Made by a program: the position numbers and the translations under genes. Under the pieces are notes generated by a model, which was not told where the DNA came from, did no database searches, and saw only the letters and a list, made by a program, of their open reading frames with translations. A stretch of 64,000 nt of DNA, taken from Curtobacterium sp. MCJR17_020 (GTDB lineage: Bacteria; Actinomycetota; Actinomycetes; Actinomycetales; Microbacteriaceae). Shown here one piece after another: positions 25,144 through 33,549 of the stretch (within the stretch, counting starts at the first letter, position 1; each line of letters opens with the position of its first letter). The stretch is taken from NCBI RefSeq assembly GCF_003234365.2, contig NZ_CP126260.1, positions 1,178,001-1,242,000 on the forward strand, written 5' to 3'.

Positions 25144-25155
25144 GAACGATCGTTC
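25144..25155. promoter_or_regulatory. TetR operator 1
   Basis: GAACGATCGTTC, perfect palindrome 47 bp before the tetR start, next to overlapping -10 boxes (TAGTGT plus, TACACT minus, 25158-25164). Confidence 0.75.
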
Positions 25156-25176
25156 TCTAGTGTAGGGCACATCGAC

Positions 25177-25194
25177 GGAGAACGGACGTTCTCC
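25177..25194. promoter_or_regulatory. TetR operator 2
   Basis: GGAGAACGGACGTTCTCC, 8-bp arms around GA, sharing GAACGnnCGTTC with operator 1; the centres are 36 bp apart. Confidence 0.75.
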
Positions 25195-25219
25195 GCGAGG
25201 CTCAGGGAAGGAAACGATC

Positions 25220-26056
25220 ATGGGTGCCATCACCGTCGGAACCGAGAACAGCGTCGACATCGAACTCCACTACGAGGACAAGGGAACCGGTCAGCCGATC
25301 GTGCTGATCCACGGCTTCCCCCTCGACGGCAACTCGTGGGAGGGACAGACCCCGGCCCTGCTCGACGCCGGCTACCGCGTGATCACGTACGACCGCCGCG
25401 GCTTCGGGCAGTCCTCGCAGCCGAGCACCGGCTACGACTACGACACCTTCGCCGATGACCTGCACACCGTCCTCGAGACCCTCGACCTGCGCGACGTGAT
25501 CCTGGTCGGCTTCTCGATGGGCACCGGTGAGATCGCCCGCTACATCGGCCGCCACGGACAGGACCGGATCGCCAAGGTCGCGTTCCTCGCCTCGCTCGAG
25601 CCGTTCCTGGCCATCACCGACGACAACCCCGACGGTGCCGGCCCGATGTCGTTCTTCGAGGGCATCGCCGCCGACGTCAAGAAGGACCGGTACGCGTACT
25701 TCACGAACTTCTACCAGGACTTCTTCAACCTGTCGGAGAACCTCGGCTCGCGCATCTCGGAAGAGGCCGTCCGCAACGCCTGGAACGTCGCCGCCGGCTC
25801 GGGTGCGATCGCGTCCGCCGCAGCACCGCTGACCTGGCCGACCGACTTCCGTCAGGACATCCCGAAGGTGACCGTCCCGGCGCTCATCGTGCACGGCACG
25901 GCGGACAACATCCTGCCGATCGACGCCACCGGCCGCCGCTTCACCAAGGCCCTGCCGGCCGCGAAGTACGTCGAGATCGAGGGCGCCCCGCACGGCCTGC
26001 TCACCACGCACACCGCCGAGGTGAACGAGGTCTTGCTCACCTGGCTCGCCGAGTAG
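25220..26056 (+). CDS. Alpha/beta hydrolase, non-heme chloroperoxidase-like
   Basis: Cytoplasmic hydrolase of 278 residues with a full catalytic triad: Ser99 in VGFSMGTGE, Asp229 in HGTADNILP and His258 in GAPHGLL. The oxyanion motif LIHGFPLDGNSW and Y-D-R-R-G-F-G-Q-S-S-Q-P match the non-heme haloperoxidase/arylesterase branch, whose physiological role is usually ester hydrolysis or perhydrolysis. AAGGAA precedes ATG 25220. The divergent TetR and paired operators suggest induction by a small molecule, perhaps the substrate or an oxidant. Confidence 0.92.
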   Translation: MGAITVGTENSVDIELHYEDKGTGQPIVLIHGFPLDGNSWEGQTPALLDAGYRVITYDRRGFGQSSQPSTGYDYDTFADDLHTVLETLDLRDVILVGFSMGTGEIARYIGRHGQDRIAKVAFLASLEPFLAITDDNPDGAGPMSFFEGIAADVKKDRYAYFTNFYQDFFNLSENLGSRISEEAVRNAWNVAAGSGAIASAAAPLTWPTDFRQDIPKVTVPALIVHGTADNILPIDATGRRFTKALPAAKYVEIEGAPHGLLTTHTAEVNEVLLTWLAE

Positions 26057-26090
26057 GCGCGAGCGGCGGGCGTCCCGCGGCGCCCGCATC

Positions 26091-26141
26091 GTGAGCGGGG
26101 ATGGTCGGGTTCCCACCGGGGACCCGACCATTTCTGCTCAC
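26091..26141. terminator. Bidirectional terminator between the hydrolase and minus-strand genes
   Basis: ATGGTCGGGT (26101-26110) pairs with ACCCGACCAT (26122-26131), with inner CCC/GGG and outer GTGAGC/GCTCAC pairs. Confidence 0.85.
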
Positions 26142-26160
26142 CGAGCGAACACGCCCCGCG

Positions 26161-26412
26161 CTAGTCCTCTTCCGCGGCGTCGTCGGGGTTCGTGACCTGC
26201 GCGTGCCCGGCATCGTCGAGGTGGATCGAGGTGCCGTCGTCGAGCTCGACGATCGGCTTGCCCTCCAAGAACGTCAGGGTCCAACCCCACGAACCGGTGT
26301 CGACCGACTCGGCCGCCAGCTCGTCCTCGACCCCGCGCACGGCGACGACCATCGCCTCGGGCAGTCGCGCAGGCGGCTCCCCACCGACGCTCCATCGTGT
26401 GCCCAACTGCAT
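26161..26412 (-). CDS. Small acidic hypothetical protein downstream of valS
   Basis: A protein of 83 residues, not recognised. It starts MQLGTRWSVGGEPPARLPEA, has V-D-T-G-S-W-G-W-T-L-T-F-L-E-G-K-P in the middle, and ends with an acidic tail (D-D-A-A-E-E-D). There is no signal or membrane segment; the pattern suggests a compact beta-sheet domain. AGGAGG five bases before ATG 26412 gives strong support for translation. It lies 64 bp after valS on the same strand with no terminator between, so it is probably co-transcribed with valS. Confidence 0.75.
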   Translation of the reverse strand: MQLGTRWSVGGEPPARLPEAMVVAVRGVEDELAAESVDTGSWGWTLTFLEGKPIVELDDGTSIHLDDAGHAQVTNPDDAAEED

Positions 26413-26476
26413 CCGTGCCTCCTGTCCGGTGGTGGACCGGCCGGATCGCCGAGGCGACCCGGCCGGACGACCGACG

Positions 26477-29071
26477 TTACGCCTGCTGTTCCGCGAGCTC
26501 GATCTCGGTGACGGCGAGCTCGTCGCCGTCGACGAACGACAGGTTCTCGATGCGGCCGACGGCCGCCAGGTCGACCGCCGCGCGCTCGATGAGCGCCCGC
26601 GTCTCGGCCGGCGCCTCGACGACGGCACGCGTGACGGGCGTCTTCTGGGACGCCTTCGCCGACGTCTTCGCCCCACGGATCCCGATGAGCGCCTGTCCGA
26701 CGGCCGCGAGCAGCCCGGTGGGGGCCGCGTCGGTGGGCAGGTCGGCCGCGGTCGGCCAGGAGGCCCGGTGCACGCTGGTCTCGTGGGTCCAGGCCCACAC
26801 CTCTTCCGTCGCGTACGGGAGGAACGGTGCCAGCAGTCGGAGCAGCACGTCGATCGCGCCGCGCAGGGCCAGGACCGCGCTCGCCTGGGTCTCGTGCGTC
26901 GCGTCGGCGGCCGTGCCGTAGGCACGCTCCTTCACGAGCTCGAGGTAGTCGTCGCAGAAGGTCCAGAAGAACCGCTCCGTGATCTCGAGCGCACGGGCGT
27001 GGTCGAACCCGTCGAACGCGGCGGTGGCCTGCTCGACGACCGCACCGAGCTCGGCGAGCATGTCGACGTCGAGCGCCTCGGTCACGCTCGTGGCGCCCTC
27101 GGGCAGCGGGAAGCCGTAGACGAACTTCGCGGCGTTCAGCACCTTGATCGCCAGACGACGACCGACCTTGATCTGCTTCGGGTTCTGCGGGTCGAACGCC
27201 GCGTCGGTGCCGAGCTTGGACGAGGCCGCCCAGTAGCGGACCGCGTCGGCGCCGTGCTGCTCGAGGATCGACAGCGGCGTGACGACGTTGCCCTTCGACT
27301 TCGACATCTTCTTGCGGTCGGGGTCGACGATGAAGCCCGAGATGCTCGCGTGCTTCCACGGCACGGTGTCCGCTTCGAGCTGGCTGCGGAGCACCGTCGT
27401 GAAGAGCCACGTGCGGATGATGTCCTGCGCCTGCGGGCGGACGTCGTACGGGTACACCAGGTCGTACAGTGCCGGGTCGGTCTCCCACTTGCCCGCGAGC
27501 TGCGGGGTGAGCGACGAGGTGGCCCAGGTGTCCATGACGTCGAGCTCACCCTGGAACCCGCCGGCGACGCCGCGCTGGTCCTCGGAGTAGCCGGGCGCCG
27601 GGTCGGACGACGGGTCAACGGGCAGCTGCGCCTCGGTCGGGACGATCGGCTGGTCGAACACCGGGTTACCGTCGGCGTCGAGCGGGTACCAGACCGGGAT
27701 CGGCACGCCGAAGAAGCGCTGGCGCGAGATGAGCCAGTCGCCGGACAGGCCACCGACCCAGTTGTCGTACCGGACGCGCATGAAGTCCGGGTGGAACGCG
27801 ATCTCCTCGCCGCGGGCGCGGAGCGTCGTCTTCAGGGCTTCGTCGCGGGCACCATTGACGATGTACCACTGGCGGGTCGAGACGATCTCGAGGGGCTTGT
27901 CGCCCTTCTCGAAGAACTTCACCGGGTGGTTGATCGTCTTGACGTCGCCCACCAGCTCGCCGGACTCGGTCAGGGCGTCCACGACGACCTTCTTCGCCGA
28001 GAACACGGTCTTGCCGGCCATCTCGGCGTAGAGCGCCTTGCCGGTCGCCGATTCGATCCACGCGGGCTCGTCGGAACGGACACGGCCGTCGAAGCCGAGG
28101 ATCGCGCGGTTCGGCAGCTGCAGCTCGCGCCACCAGACCACGTCGGTGGTGTCGCCGAAGGTGCAGACCATCGCGATGCCGGCGCCCTTGTCCTTCTGCG
28201 CCAGGTGGTGTGCGAGCACCGGGACCTCGACGTCGAACAGGGGGGAACGGACCGTGGTGCCGAACAGGTCCTGGAACCGTTCGTCGTCCGGGTGTGCGAC
28301 GAGGGCGACGCACGCCGGCAGCAGCTCGGGACGGGTCGTCTGGATCACGACGTCGTCGCCGCCGTCCGCACGGTGGAACGCGATGCCGTGGTACGCGCCG
28401 GGCATCTCCTTGTCCTCGAGCTCGGCCTGCGCGACCGCGGTGCGGAACGTGACGTCCCACAGGGTCGGGGCGTCGGCCTGGTAGGCCTCGCCGCGCTCGA
28501 GGTTGCGGAGAAAGGCTCGCTGGGCGCTGGCCCGCGAGGTGTCGTCGATGGTGCGGTACGACTGCGTCCAGTCCACCGACAGGCCGAGGGTGCGGAAGAG
28601 CTCCTCGAACTGCTGCTCGTCCTGCACGGTCAGCTGGTCGCACAGCGCGATGAAGTTGCGGCGCGAGATCGGCAGCTGGTCGGCGGCCTTCGACGACTTG
28701 CCGTCGCCGCCCTCGAACGGCGGCGTGAAGTCGGGGTCGTAGGGGAGGGTCGGGTCGCAGCGCACACCGTAGTAGTTCTGTACGCGGCGCTCGGTCGGCA
28801 GGCCGTTGTCGTCCCAGCCCATCGGGTAGAAGACGTGCTTGCCCCGCATGCGCTCGAACCGCGCCTTGAGGTCGGTGTGCGTGTACGAGAAGACGTGCCC
28901 GATGTGCAGCGATCCGGAGGCGGTCGGCGGCGGGGTGTCGATCGAGTAGACGGCGTCGCGGTGGCCGGCGGCGTCACGGTCGAAGCGGTAGGTGCCGTCC
29001 TGCTCCCAGACCGGCCCCCAGACCTGCTCGAGTCCGTCGACGCTGGGCTTCTCGGGCATGGGCTTGGTCAT
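26477..29071 (-). CDS. valS: Valine--tRNA ligase
   Basis: Class I aminoacyl-tRNA synthetase of 864 residues that charges tRNA-Val. HIGH is at residues 56-59 (ASGSLHIGHVFSYTHTD) and KMSKS at 588-592 (DRKKMSKSKGN). The editing (CP1) domain lies between (T-T-R-P-E-L-L-P-A-C-V-A). The anticodon-binding domain and a short C-terminal coil follow. ATG 29071 follows GGAAGG; earlier in-frame codons lie in the leader. A TACGAT -10 (minus, 29158-29153) gives a leader of about 75 bases in which I see no T-box motif. Confidence 0.97.
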   Translation of the reverse strand: MTKPMPEKPSVDGLEQVWGPVWEQDGTYRFDRDAAGHRDAVYSIDTPPPTASGSLHIGHVFSYTHTDLKARFERMRGKHVFYPMGWDDNGLPTERRVQNYYGVRCDPTLPYDPDFTPPFEGGDGKSSKAADQLPISRRNFIALCDQLTVQDEQQFEELFRTLGLSVDWTQSYRTIDDTSRASAQRAFLRNLERGEAYQADAPTLWDVTFRTAVAQAELEDKEMPGAYHGIAFHRADGGDDVVIQTTRPELLPACVALVAHPDDERFQDLFGTTVRSPLFDVEVPVLAHHLAQKDKGAGIAMVCTFGDTTDVVWWRELQLPNRAILGFDGRVRSDEPAWIESATGKALYAEMAGKTVFSAKKVVVDALTESGELVGDVKTINHPVKFFEKGDKPLEIVSTRQWYIVNGARDEALKTTLRARGEEIAFHPDFMRVRYDNWVGGLSGDWLISRQRFFGVPIPVWYPLDADGNPVFDQPIVPTEAQLPVDPSSDPAPGYSEDQRGVAGGFQGELDVMDTWATSSLTPQLAGKWETDPALYDLVYPYDVRPQAQDIIRTWLFTTVLRSQLEADTVPWKHASISGFIVDPDRKKMSKSKGNVVTPLSILEQHGADAVRYWAASSKLGTDAAFDPQNPKQIKVGRRLAIKVLNAAKFVYGFPLPEGATSVTEALDVDMLAELGAVVEQATAAFDGFDHARALEITERFFWTFCDDYLELVKERAYGTAADATHETQASAVLALRGAIDVLLRLLAPFLPYATEEVWAWTHETSVHRASWPTAADLPTDAAPTGLLAAVGQALIGIRGAKTSAKASQKTPVTRAVVEAPAETRALIERAAVDLAAVGRIENLSFVDGDELAVTEIELAEQQA

Positions 29072-29337
29072 GGCTGCGCCTTCCGTGCGTGTGTGCGGCA
29101 CCGAGTCCGTGATGAGGTGCCTGAGTGTCCCCGCTCGATGCGAGGTGCCCCAATCGTAGCGGGCGGGACCGACGCGGCTCACGAGTGCCGGGAGCGGCGG
29201 TTACCACACCGACCTGTCGGACACGCCGGAGACCTGGTAGTCTGTCGGAGTTTGTCCGGCGAGCGCGGGTTCGCAGGAACTGCACCGTTGCCGTCCGCCG
29301 GACGCCCGAAGGACGCACCGCACACCGGAGGAACGAC

Positions 29338-30924
29338 TTGGCACCGAACGACGCACCCCACCCGCACGGCGATCGGCCGCAGCCGCACGGCGACCGACCG
29401 CTGCGCTCGAAGGGCGCTGCGAAGCGCGCTCGGCGCAAGCTGACGAAGGACGACGTCACCGTCGTCGAGGAGTCGCTGCTCAAGCGCGCCGTGGCGGCCG
29501 CCGCCCTCGGCAACGCGATGGAGTGGTTCGACTTCGGCATCTTCGCGTACCTGACCGTCACGATCTCGCAGGTCTTCCTGCCGCAGGGCGACCCGGCCGC
29601 GAACATCGTCGCGACCTTCGGGTTCTTCGCCGCGGCGTTCATCGTCCGACCGATCGGTGGCGCCGTCTTCGGTCCGATCGGCGACCGGATCGGCCGGCAG
29701 AAGGTCCTCGCGCTGACGATGATCCTGATGGCCGCCGGCACGCTGATGATCGGCCTGATCCCGTCGTACGACTCGATCGGCTTCTGGGCTCCGGTCCTGC
29801 TGCTCGTGGCCCGCTTCGTGCAGGGCTTCTCGACCGGCGGTGAGTACGGCGGCGCCGCGACCTTCATCGCCGAGTACTCGCCCGACAAGCGTCGTGGGTT
29901 CATGGGCTCGTGGCTCGAGTTCGGCACCCTCGCCGGCTACGTGCTCGGCGCGTCGATCGTCACCGGCCTGCAGTTCGGCCTGTCCGAGGACGCCCTGCTC
30001 AGCTGGGGCTGGCGCATCCCGTTCATCATCGCGGGCCCGCTCGGACTGATCGGCCTGTACCTGCGGCTCAAGCTCGAGGAGACCCCGGCCTTCCAGAAGC
30101 AGCAGGAGCAGGCCGCCGAGCGCGAGGGACAGAAGACCCCGTTCCTCAAGCTCTTCGCCGAGAACTGGCGCGCACTCATCATCTGCATCGGCCTGGTCCT
30201 GGTCTTCAACGTGACCGACTACATGCTGCTGTCGTACATGCCGACCTACCTCGAGCAGAACCTCGGCCAGAACGCCACGTTCGGCCTCATCCTGATCGTC
30301 GTCGTGATGCTGCTCATGATGGTCGTCATCACGTTCGGTGGCCGGCTGTCCGACAAGTTCGGTCGTCGCCCGGTCCTCGCGGCCGGCTGCATCGGCTTCA
30401 TCCTGCTGTCCTGGCCGGCGCTCAAGCTCGTCCAGACCGGCACGGGCGTCGGGGTGTTCTCCGGCCTGCTCATCCTCGGTGTGGTGCTCGTGACGTTCAC
30501 CTCGACCATGCCGTCGACGCTGCCCGCGCTGTTCCCGACGATCATCCGCTACGGCGCCCTGGCGATCGCGTTCAACGTCTCGGTGTCGCTGTTCGGTGGG
30601 ACCACCCCGCTCGCGACCTCGGCGCTCATCAACGCCGCGAAGGACGCCGGCTACGGCTGGGCCGAGGACATCCCCGCGTTCTACCTGATGCTGGCCGCCG
30701 TCATCGGCCTCGTCGCGGTGTACTTCACCAAGGAGACCGCCGCCACCCCGCTCATGGGCTCCGGCCCGACGGTCGGTTCCGAGGACGAGGTCGCCGGCGT
30801 GATCGACGACTACAACGACCCGACGTCGGAGTTCGCGCAGTCCGACTGGGCGAAGGAGTTCGCGACGAGTGAGATCCCGATCATCTCGGGTGACGCGGCG
30901 AAGAAGGAGTCCGCGGACTCCTGA
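29338..30924 (+). CDS. MFS transporter, ProP-like (proline/betaine or metabolite:H+ symporter)
   Basis: Membrane transporter of 528 residues with 12 predicted helices. A-L-G-N-A-M-E-W-F-D-F-G in helix 1, the loop G-D-R-I-G-R-Q-K and F-S-T-G-G-E-Y-G-G-A place it in the metabolite:H+ symporter family with ProP. The TTG start at 29338 is supported by GGAGG seven bases upstream. The N-terminus carries a doubled P-H-G-D-R-P and a basic stretch; the C-terminus is acidic rather than the coiled coil of E. coli ProP, so osmosensing may differ. TAGTCT at 29238 is a possible -10. Single-gene unit with its own terminator. Confidence 0.9.
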   Translation: MAPNDAPHPHGDRPQPHGDRPLRSKGAAKRARRKLTKDDVTVVEESLLKRAVAAAALGNAMEWFDFGIFAYLTVTISQVFLPQGDPAANIVATFGFFAAAFIVRPIGGAVFGPIGDRIGRQKVLALTMILMAAGTLMIGLIPSYDSIGFWAPVLLLVARFVQGFSTGGEYGGAATFIAEYSPDKRRGFMGSWLEFGTLAGYVLGASIVTGLQFGLSEDALLSWGWRIPFIIAGPLGLIGLYLRLKLEETPAFQKQQEQAAEREGQKTPFLKLFAENWRALIICIGLVLVFNVTDYMLLSYMPTYLEQNLGQNATFGLILIVVVMLLMMVVITFGGRLSDKFGRRPVLAAGCIGFILLSWPALKLVQTGTGVGVFSGLLILGVVLVTFTSTMPSTLPALFPTIIRYGALAIAFNVSVSLFGGTTPLATSALINAAKDAGYGWAEDIPAFYLMLAAVIGLVAVYFTKETAATPLMGSGPTVGSEDEVAGVIDDYNDPTSEFAQSDWAKEFATSEIPIISGDAAKKESADS

Positions 30925-30943
30925 CCCCGGTCACACCCGCCCT

Positions 30944-30986
30944 GGAGGCCCGGTGCACGTCCGCCACGGACGCGCACCGGGCCTCC
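30944..30986. terminator. Bidirectional terminator between the MFS gene and the ABC operon
   Basis: GGAGGCCCGGTGC (30944-30956) pairs with GCACCGGGCCTCC (30974-30986), with an inner CGTCC/GGACG stem. It shares its arm sequence with the palindromic segment inside pabB. Confidence 0.92.
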
Positions 30987-30994
30987 GATCACGT

Positions 30995-32656
30995 TCAGGG
31001 CCGTGGTCCGGGCCCGGCGGCGAGCCGCTCGGCCGCCTGCAGCAGGTGCGCGGTCACCGGGTGCGCCGGGCGCGCGAACACCGTCGCGGCGGCCCCGTGC
31101 TCGACGACCGCGCCCCGGTGTACGACCAGCACGTCGTCGGCCATCCGGCGCACGGCCCGGAGGTCGTGCGACACGAACACCATCGCCACGCCGGTGTCGT
31201 CGCGGAGTCGCTCGAGCAGGGTCAGCACGGCGTCCTGCACGGTGGCGTCGAGGGCGGTGACCGGCTCGTCGAGGACGATCACCTCCGGGTCGGTGGCCAA
31301 CGCCCGGGCGATCGCGAGTCGCTGCCGTTGCCCACCGGACAGGGTCAGCGGCGACCGCGGCCGGAGCGCCGGGTCGAGGTCGACCTGTCGCAGCGCTGCG
31401 TCCACCCGGGCGGCGAGGGAGCCACGGGCGCGGCGGTCGTCGCCCCGCGAGAACGCGTCGGCGAGGACCCGTTCGACCGACCACCGTTCGTCGAACGTGG
31501 CACCGGGGTCCTGCACGACGGCCGCGACGCGGTGGCGCCGGGGTCGTCGGTCGTGTTCGGGGAGTGGCACCCAGGGCGCTCCGTCGAGTGCGACGGTGCC
31601 GGCGTCGGGCGTCTCGAGCCCGAGCAGCATCCGCGCCAGGGTGGTCTTGCCCGACCCGGAGGCGCCGATCACCCCGAGCACCCGCCCGCGGTCGAGCCCG
31701 AACGACACGTCGTCGACGGCGCGGACGCCCTCGTACCCGCGCGCGAGGCCCGCGGCGACGAGGACGCCCCTCGCACCGTGCGAGGTCGCCTCTGTTCCGT
31801 GCGGGGTTCCGTGTTCCGTGCGATCCGCAGCGCCTCGCACCATGTCCGGAACCTCGCACCGGACGACAGCATCGCGGCGGGACCTCGCACCGTGCGAGGC
31901 AGCGCGCACCAGGGCCTGCGTCGCGGCGTGCTGCGGATCCTGCAACACCGCGGCGACCGGCCCCTGCTCGACGATCCGCCCCTCGTGCATGACGGCCACC
32001 CGGTCGGCCCACCCTGCGACGAGCCCGAGGTCGTGCGTGATGACGAGCAGTCCCGCCCCACGCTGCTGCGCCGCCCGGAGCTGCTCCATCACGGTGACCG
32101 CGACCCCGGCGTCCAGTGCGGTCGTGGGCTCGTCGGCGACCACGAGCGCCGGTGACCCGATGGTGGCCGCCGCGATGAGGGCTCGCTGCCGCATCCCGCC
32201 CGACAGCGTGCCGGCGAGTCGGCCGTCGGTCGCGATGTCCGGGTCGAGGCCCACCGCACGCAGGGCATCGCGCACGGCGTCCACGCGCTCGGCCGCACCC
32301 ATCTCGGTGTGCAGGCGGAGGCTGTCGGCGACCTCGCGCCCGACCGGGCGCAGCGGGTCCAACGCGCCCAGGGCCTCCTGACCGACGTAGCCGACCCGCG
32401 ACCCGCGCACCTGGCGCCACCGACGATCGGAGAAGGCGCGGACGTCGAGGCCAGCGACGGTGAGGGCGTCGGCGCGGACGGCGGAGCCGGGTGCGGACAG
32501 ACCGAGCGCGGCGCGGGCGGTGACGGTCTTGCCGGAGCCGGACGCGCCGACCAGGGCGACGCACTCGCCGGCGTCGACCCGCAGGGCGACGTCGCGCACG
32601 ATCGGCGTGCCCGCGATGGCGACGTGCAGCGCCTGGACCTCGAGGACGGTGGTCAT
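30995..32656 (-). CDS. Fused double ATPase of a peptide/nickel-type ABC importer
   Basis: One 553-residue chain with two complete ABC ATPase domains (DppD-DppF in one polypeptide). Domain 1: Walker A GASGSGKTV, signature L-S-G-G-M-R-Q-R, Walker B A-L-V-V-A-D-E-P. Domain 2: Walker A GASGSGKTT, signature L-S-G-G-Q-R-Q-R, Walker B V-I-V-L-D-E-P. The linker holds a 38-codon segment bounded by two S-H-G-A-R copies encoded by identical 17-bp palindromes (31769-31785, 31883-31899), which looks like an in-frame insertion of repeat family 1. ATG 32656 overlaps the permease stop (ATGA). It is the last gene of the operon. Confidence 0.95.
   Translation of the reverse strand: MTTVLEVQALHVAIAGTPIVRDVALRVDAGECVALVGASGSGKTVTARAALGLSAPGSAVRADALTVAGLDVRAFSDRRWRQVRGSRVGYVGQEALGALDPLRPVGREVADSLRLHTEMGAAERVDAVRDALRAVGLDPDIATDGRLAGTLSGGMRQRALIAAATIGSPALVVADEPTTALDAGVAVTVMEQLRAAQQRGAGLLVITHDLGLVAGWADRVAVMHEGRIVEQGPVAAVLQDPQHAATQALVRAASHGARSRRDAVVRCEVPDMVRGAADRTEHGTPHGTEATSHGARGVLVAAGLARGYEGVRAVDDVSFGLDRGRVLGVIGASGSGKTTLARMLLGLETPDAGTVALDGAPWVPLPEHDRRPRRHRVAAVVQDPGATFDERWSVERVLADAFSRGDDRRARGSLAARVDAALRQVDLDPALRPRSPLTLSGGQRQRLAIARALATDPEVIVLDEPVTALDATVQDAVLTLLERLRDDTGVAMVFVSHDLRAVRRMADDVLVVHRGAVVEHGAAATVFARPAHPVTAHLLQAAERLAAGPGPRP
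31769..31785 (-). repeat. Repeat family 1 palindrome inside a gene, copy A
   Basis: CCTCGCACCGTGCGAGG (plus reading); on the coding strand it encodes S-H-G-A-R at the C-terminal edge of the linker insert. Confidence 0.85.
31883..31899 (-). repeat. Repeat family 1 palindrome inside a gene, copy B
   Basis: Same 17-mer, 114 bp (38 codons) from copy A in the same frame, at the N-terminal edge of the linker insert. Related words (GGAACCTCGCACCGG) lie between. Confidence 0.85.
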
Positions 32657-33549
32657 CGGACGACTCCTGTTCGGCGGATCGCGCGACCGAGCACGGTGAC
32701 GGCGGTCGCGAGCACCACGATGGCGAGCCCGGGGAAGGTGCTCATCCACGGTGCGGTCTGCAGGTAGGTCCGGCCGTCGGCGAGCATCGCGCCCCACTCC
32801 GGAGCCGGGGGCGGTGTCCCGACACCGAGGTAGCTCAGCGCCGAGGCCCAGACGATCGCCTGTCCGACGCCGAGCGTGGCGACGGCGACGACGGGCCAGA
32901 GTGCGGTCGGCAGGACGTGCCGGACCACGATGCGGACGGGGGAGCGGCCGAGCAGCACGGCGGTCTCGACGACCTGCGACGACCGGGCCGCGCGGACCAG
33001 ACCACGGACGATGCGGGCGTAGCCGGGGGCGGTGGCGAAGCCGACGGCGAGCACGGCGGGGACCGGGCCGGGCCCGGTGACGGCGATGCCCACCAGGGCG
33101 ACGAGCAGCAGCGGCAGGGCGAAGGCGACCTCGGTGACGCGGCCGATCACGGCGTCGAGCAGTCGGCCGACACGTCCGGCGCCGGCGCCCAGTCCGGCGA
33201 CGACCCCGAGGACGACGCCGGTCCCGCCGCCGATCAGGGTCGCGGCCACACCGACCACGAGCGAGGCCCGCGTGCCGGCGACGACCCGGGACAGGACGTC
33301 GCGTCCGGATTCATCGGTGCCGAAGGGGTGCGCGCCGCTCGGTGCGAGGAGCGCCTCGGACGGGTGCACCGCGAGCGGGTCCGCGCCGCCGAGCAGCGCC
33401 GGCCACGCGGCCGCCACGACGGCGAGCAGGACCACGGCGCCCGCGACGGCGCCGGGGACGCCGAGGCCCCGCCGCCGGCGACGTGCTGCTGCCGGACGTC
33501 CGTCGACCGGTTCACCGGCCAGGAGGCTCGGCTCGGCGATGCCGCTCAC
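32653..33549 (-). CDS. Peptide-type ABC transporter permease (DppC/OppC type)
   Basis: Membrane permease of 298 residues. After a basic N-terminus (A-A-A-R-R-R-R-R) come a first helix, the DppC-type periplasmic segment with H-P-F-G-T-D-E-S-G-R-D-V-L-S-R, and five more helices; this G-T-D-x-x-G-R-D motif is diagnostic. GTG 33549 overlaps the preceding permease stop by four bases, and its own stop overlaps the ATPase start. Part of a binding protein-permease-permease-ATPase operon read right to left. Confidence 0.93.
   Translation of the reverse strand: MSGIAEPSLLAGEPVDGRPAAARRRRRGLGVPGAVAGAVVLLAVVAAAWPALLGGADPLAVHPSEALLAPSGAHPFGTDESGRDVLSRVVAGTRASLVVGVAATLIGGGTGVVLGVVAGLGAGAGRVGRLLDAVIGRVTEVAFALPLLLVALVGIAVTGPGPVPAVLAVGFATAPGYARIVRGLVRAARSSQVVETAVLLGRSPVRIVVRHVLPTALWPVVAVATLGVGQAIVWASALSYLGVGTPPPAPEWGAMLADGRTYLQTAPWMSTFPGLAIVVLATAVTVLGRAIRRTGVVR

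Noticed and set aside
25144..25192. GAACnnnnGTTC cores could be LexA boxes
   Set aside because: The flanking bases do not complete TCGAAC/GTTCGA, there are two matched copies, and they lie between a divergent tetR and its likely target, so a TetR operator is the simpler reading.
26477..29158. T-box riboswitch before valS
   Set aside because: The leader of about 75 bases has no TGGxACCGCG motif and is too short.
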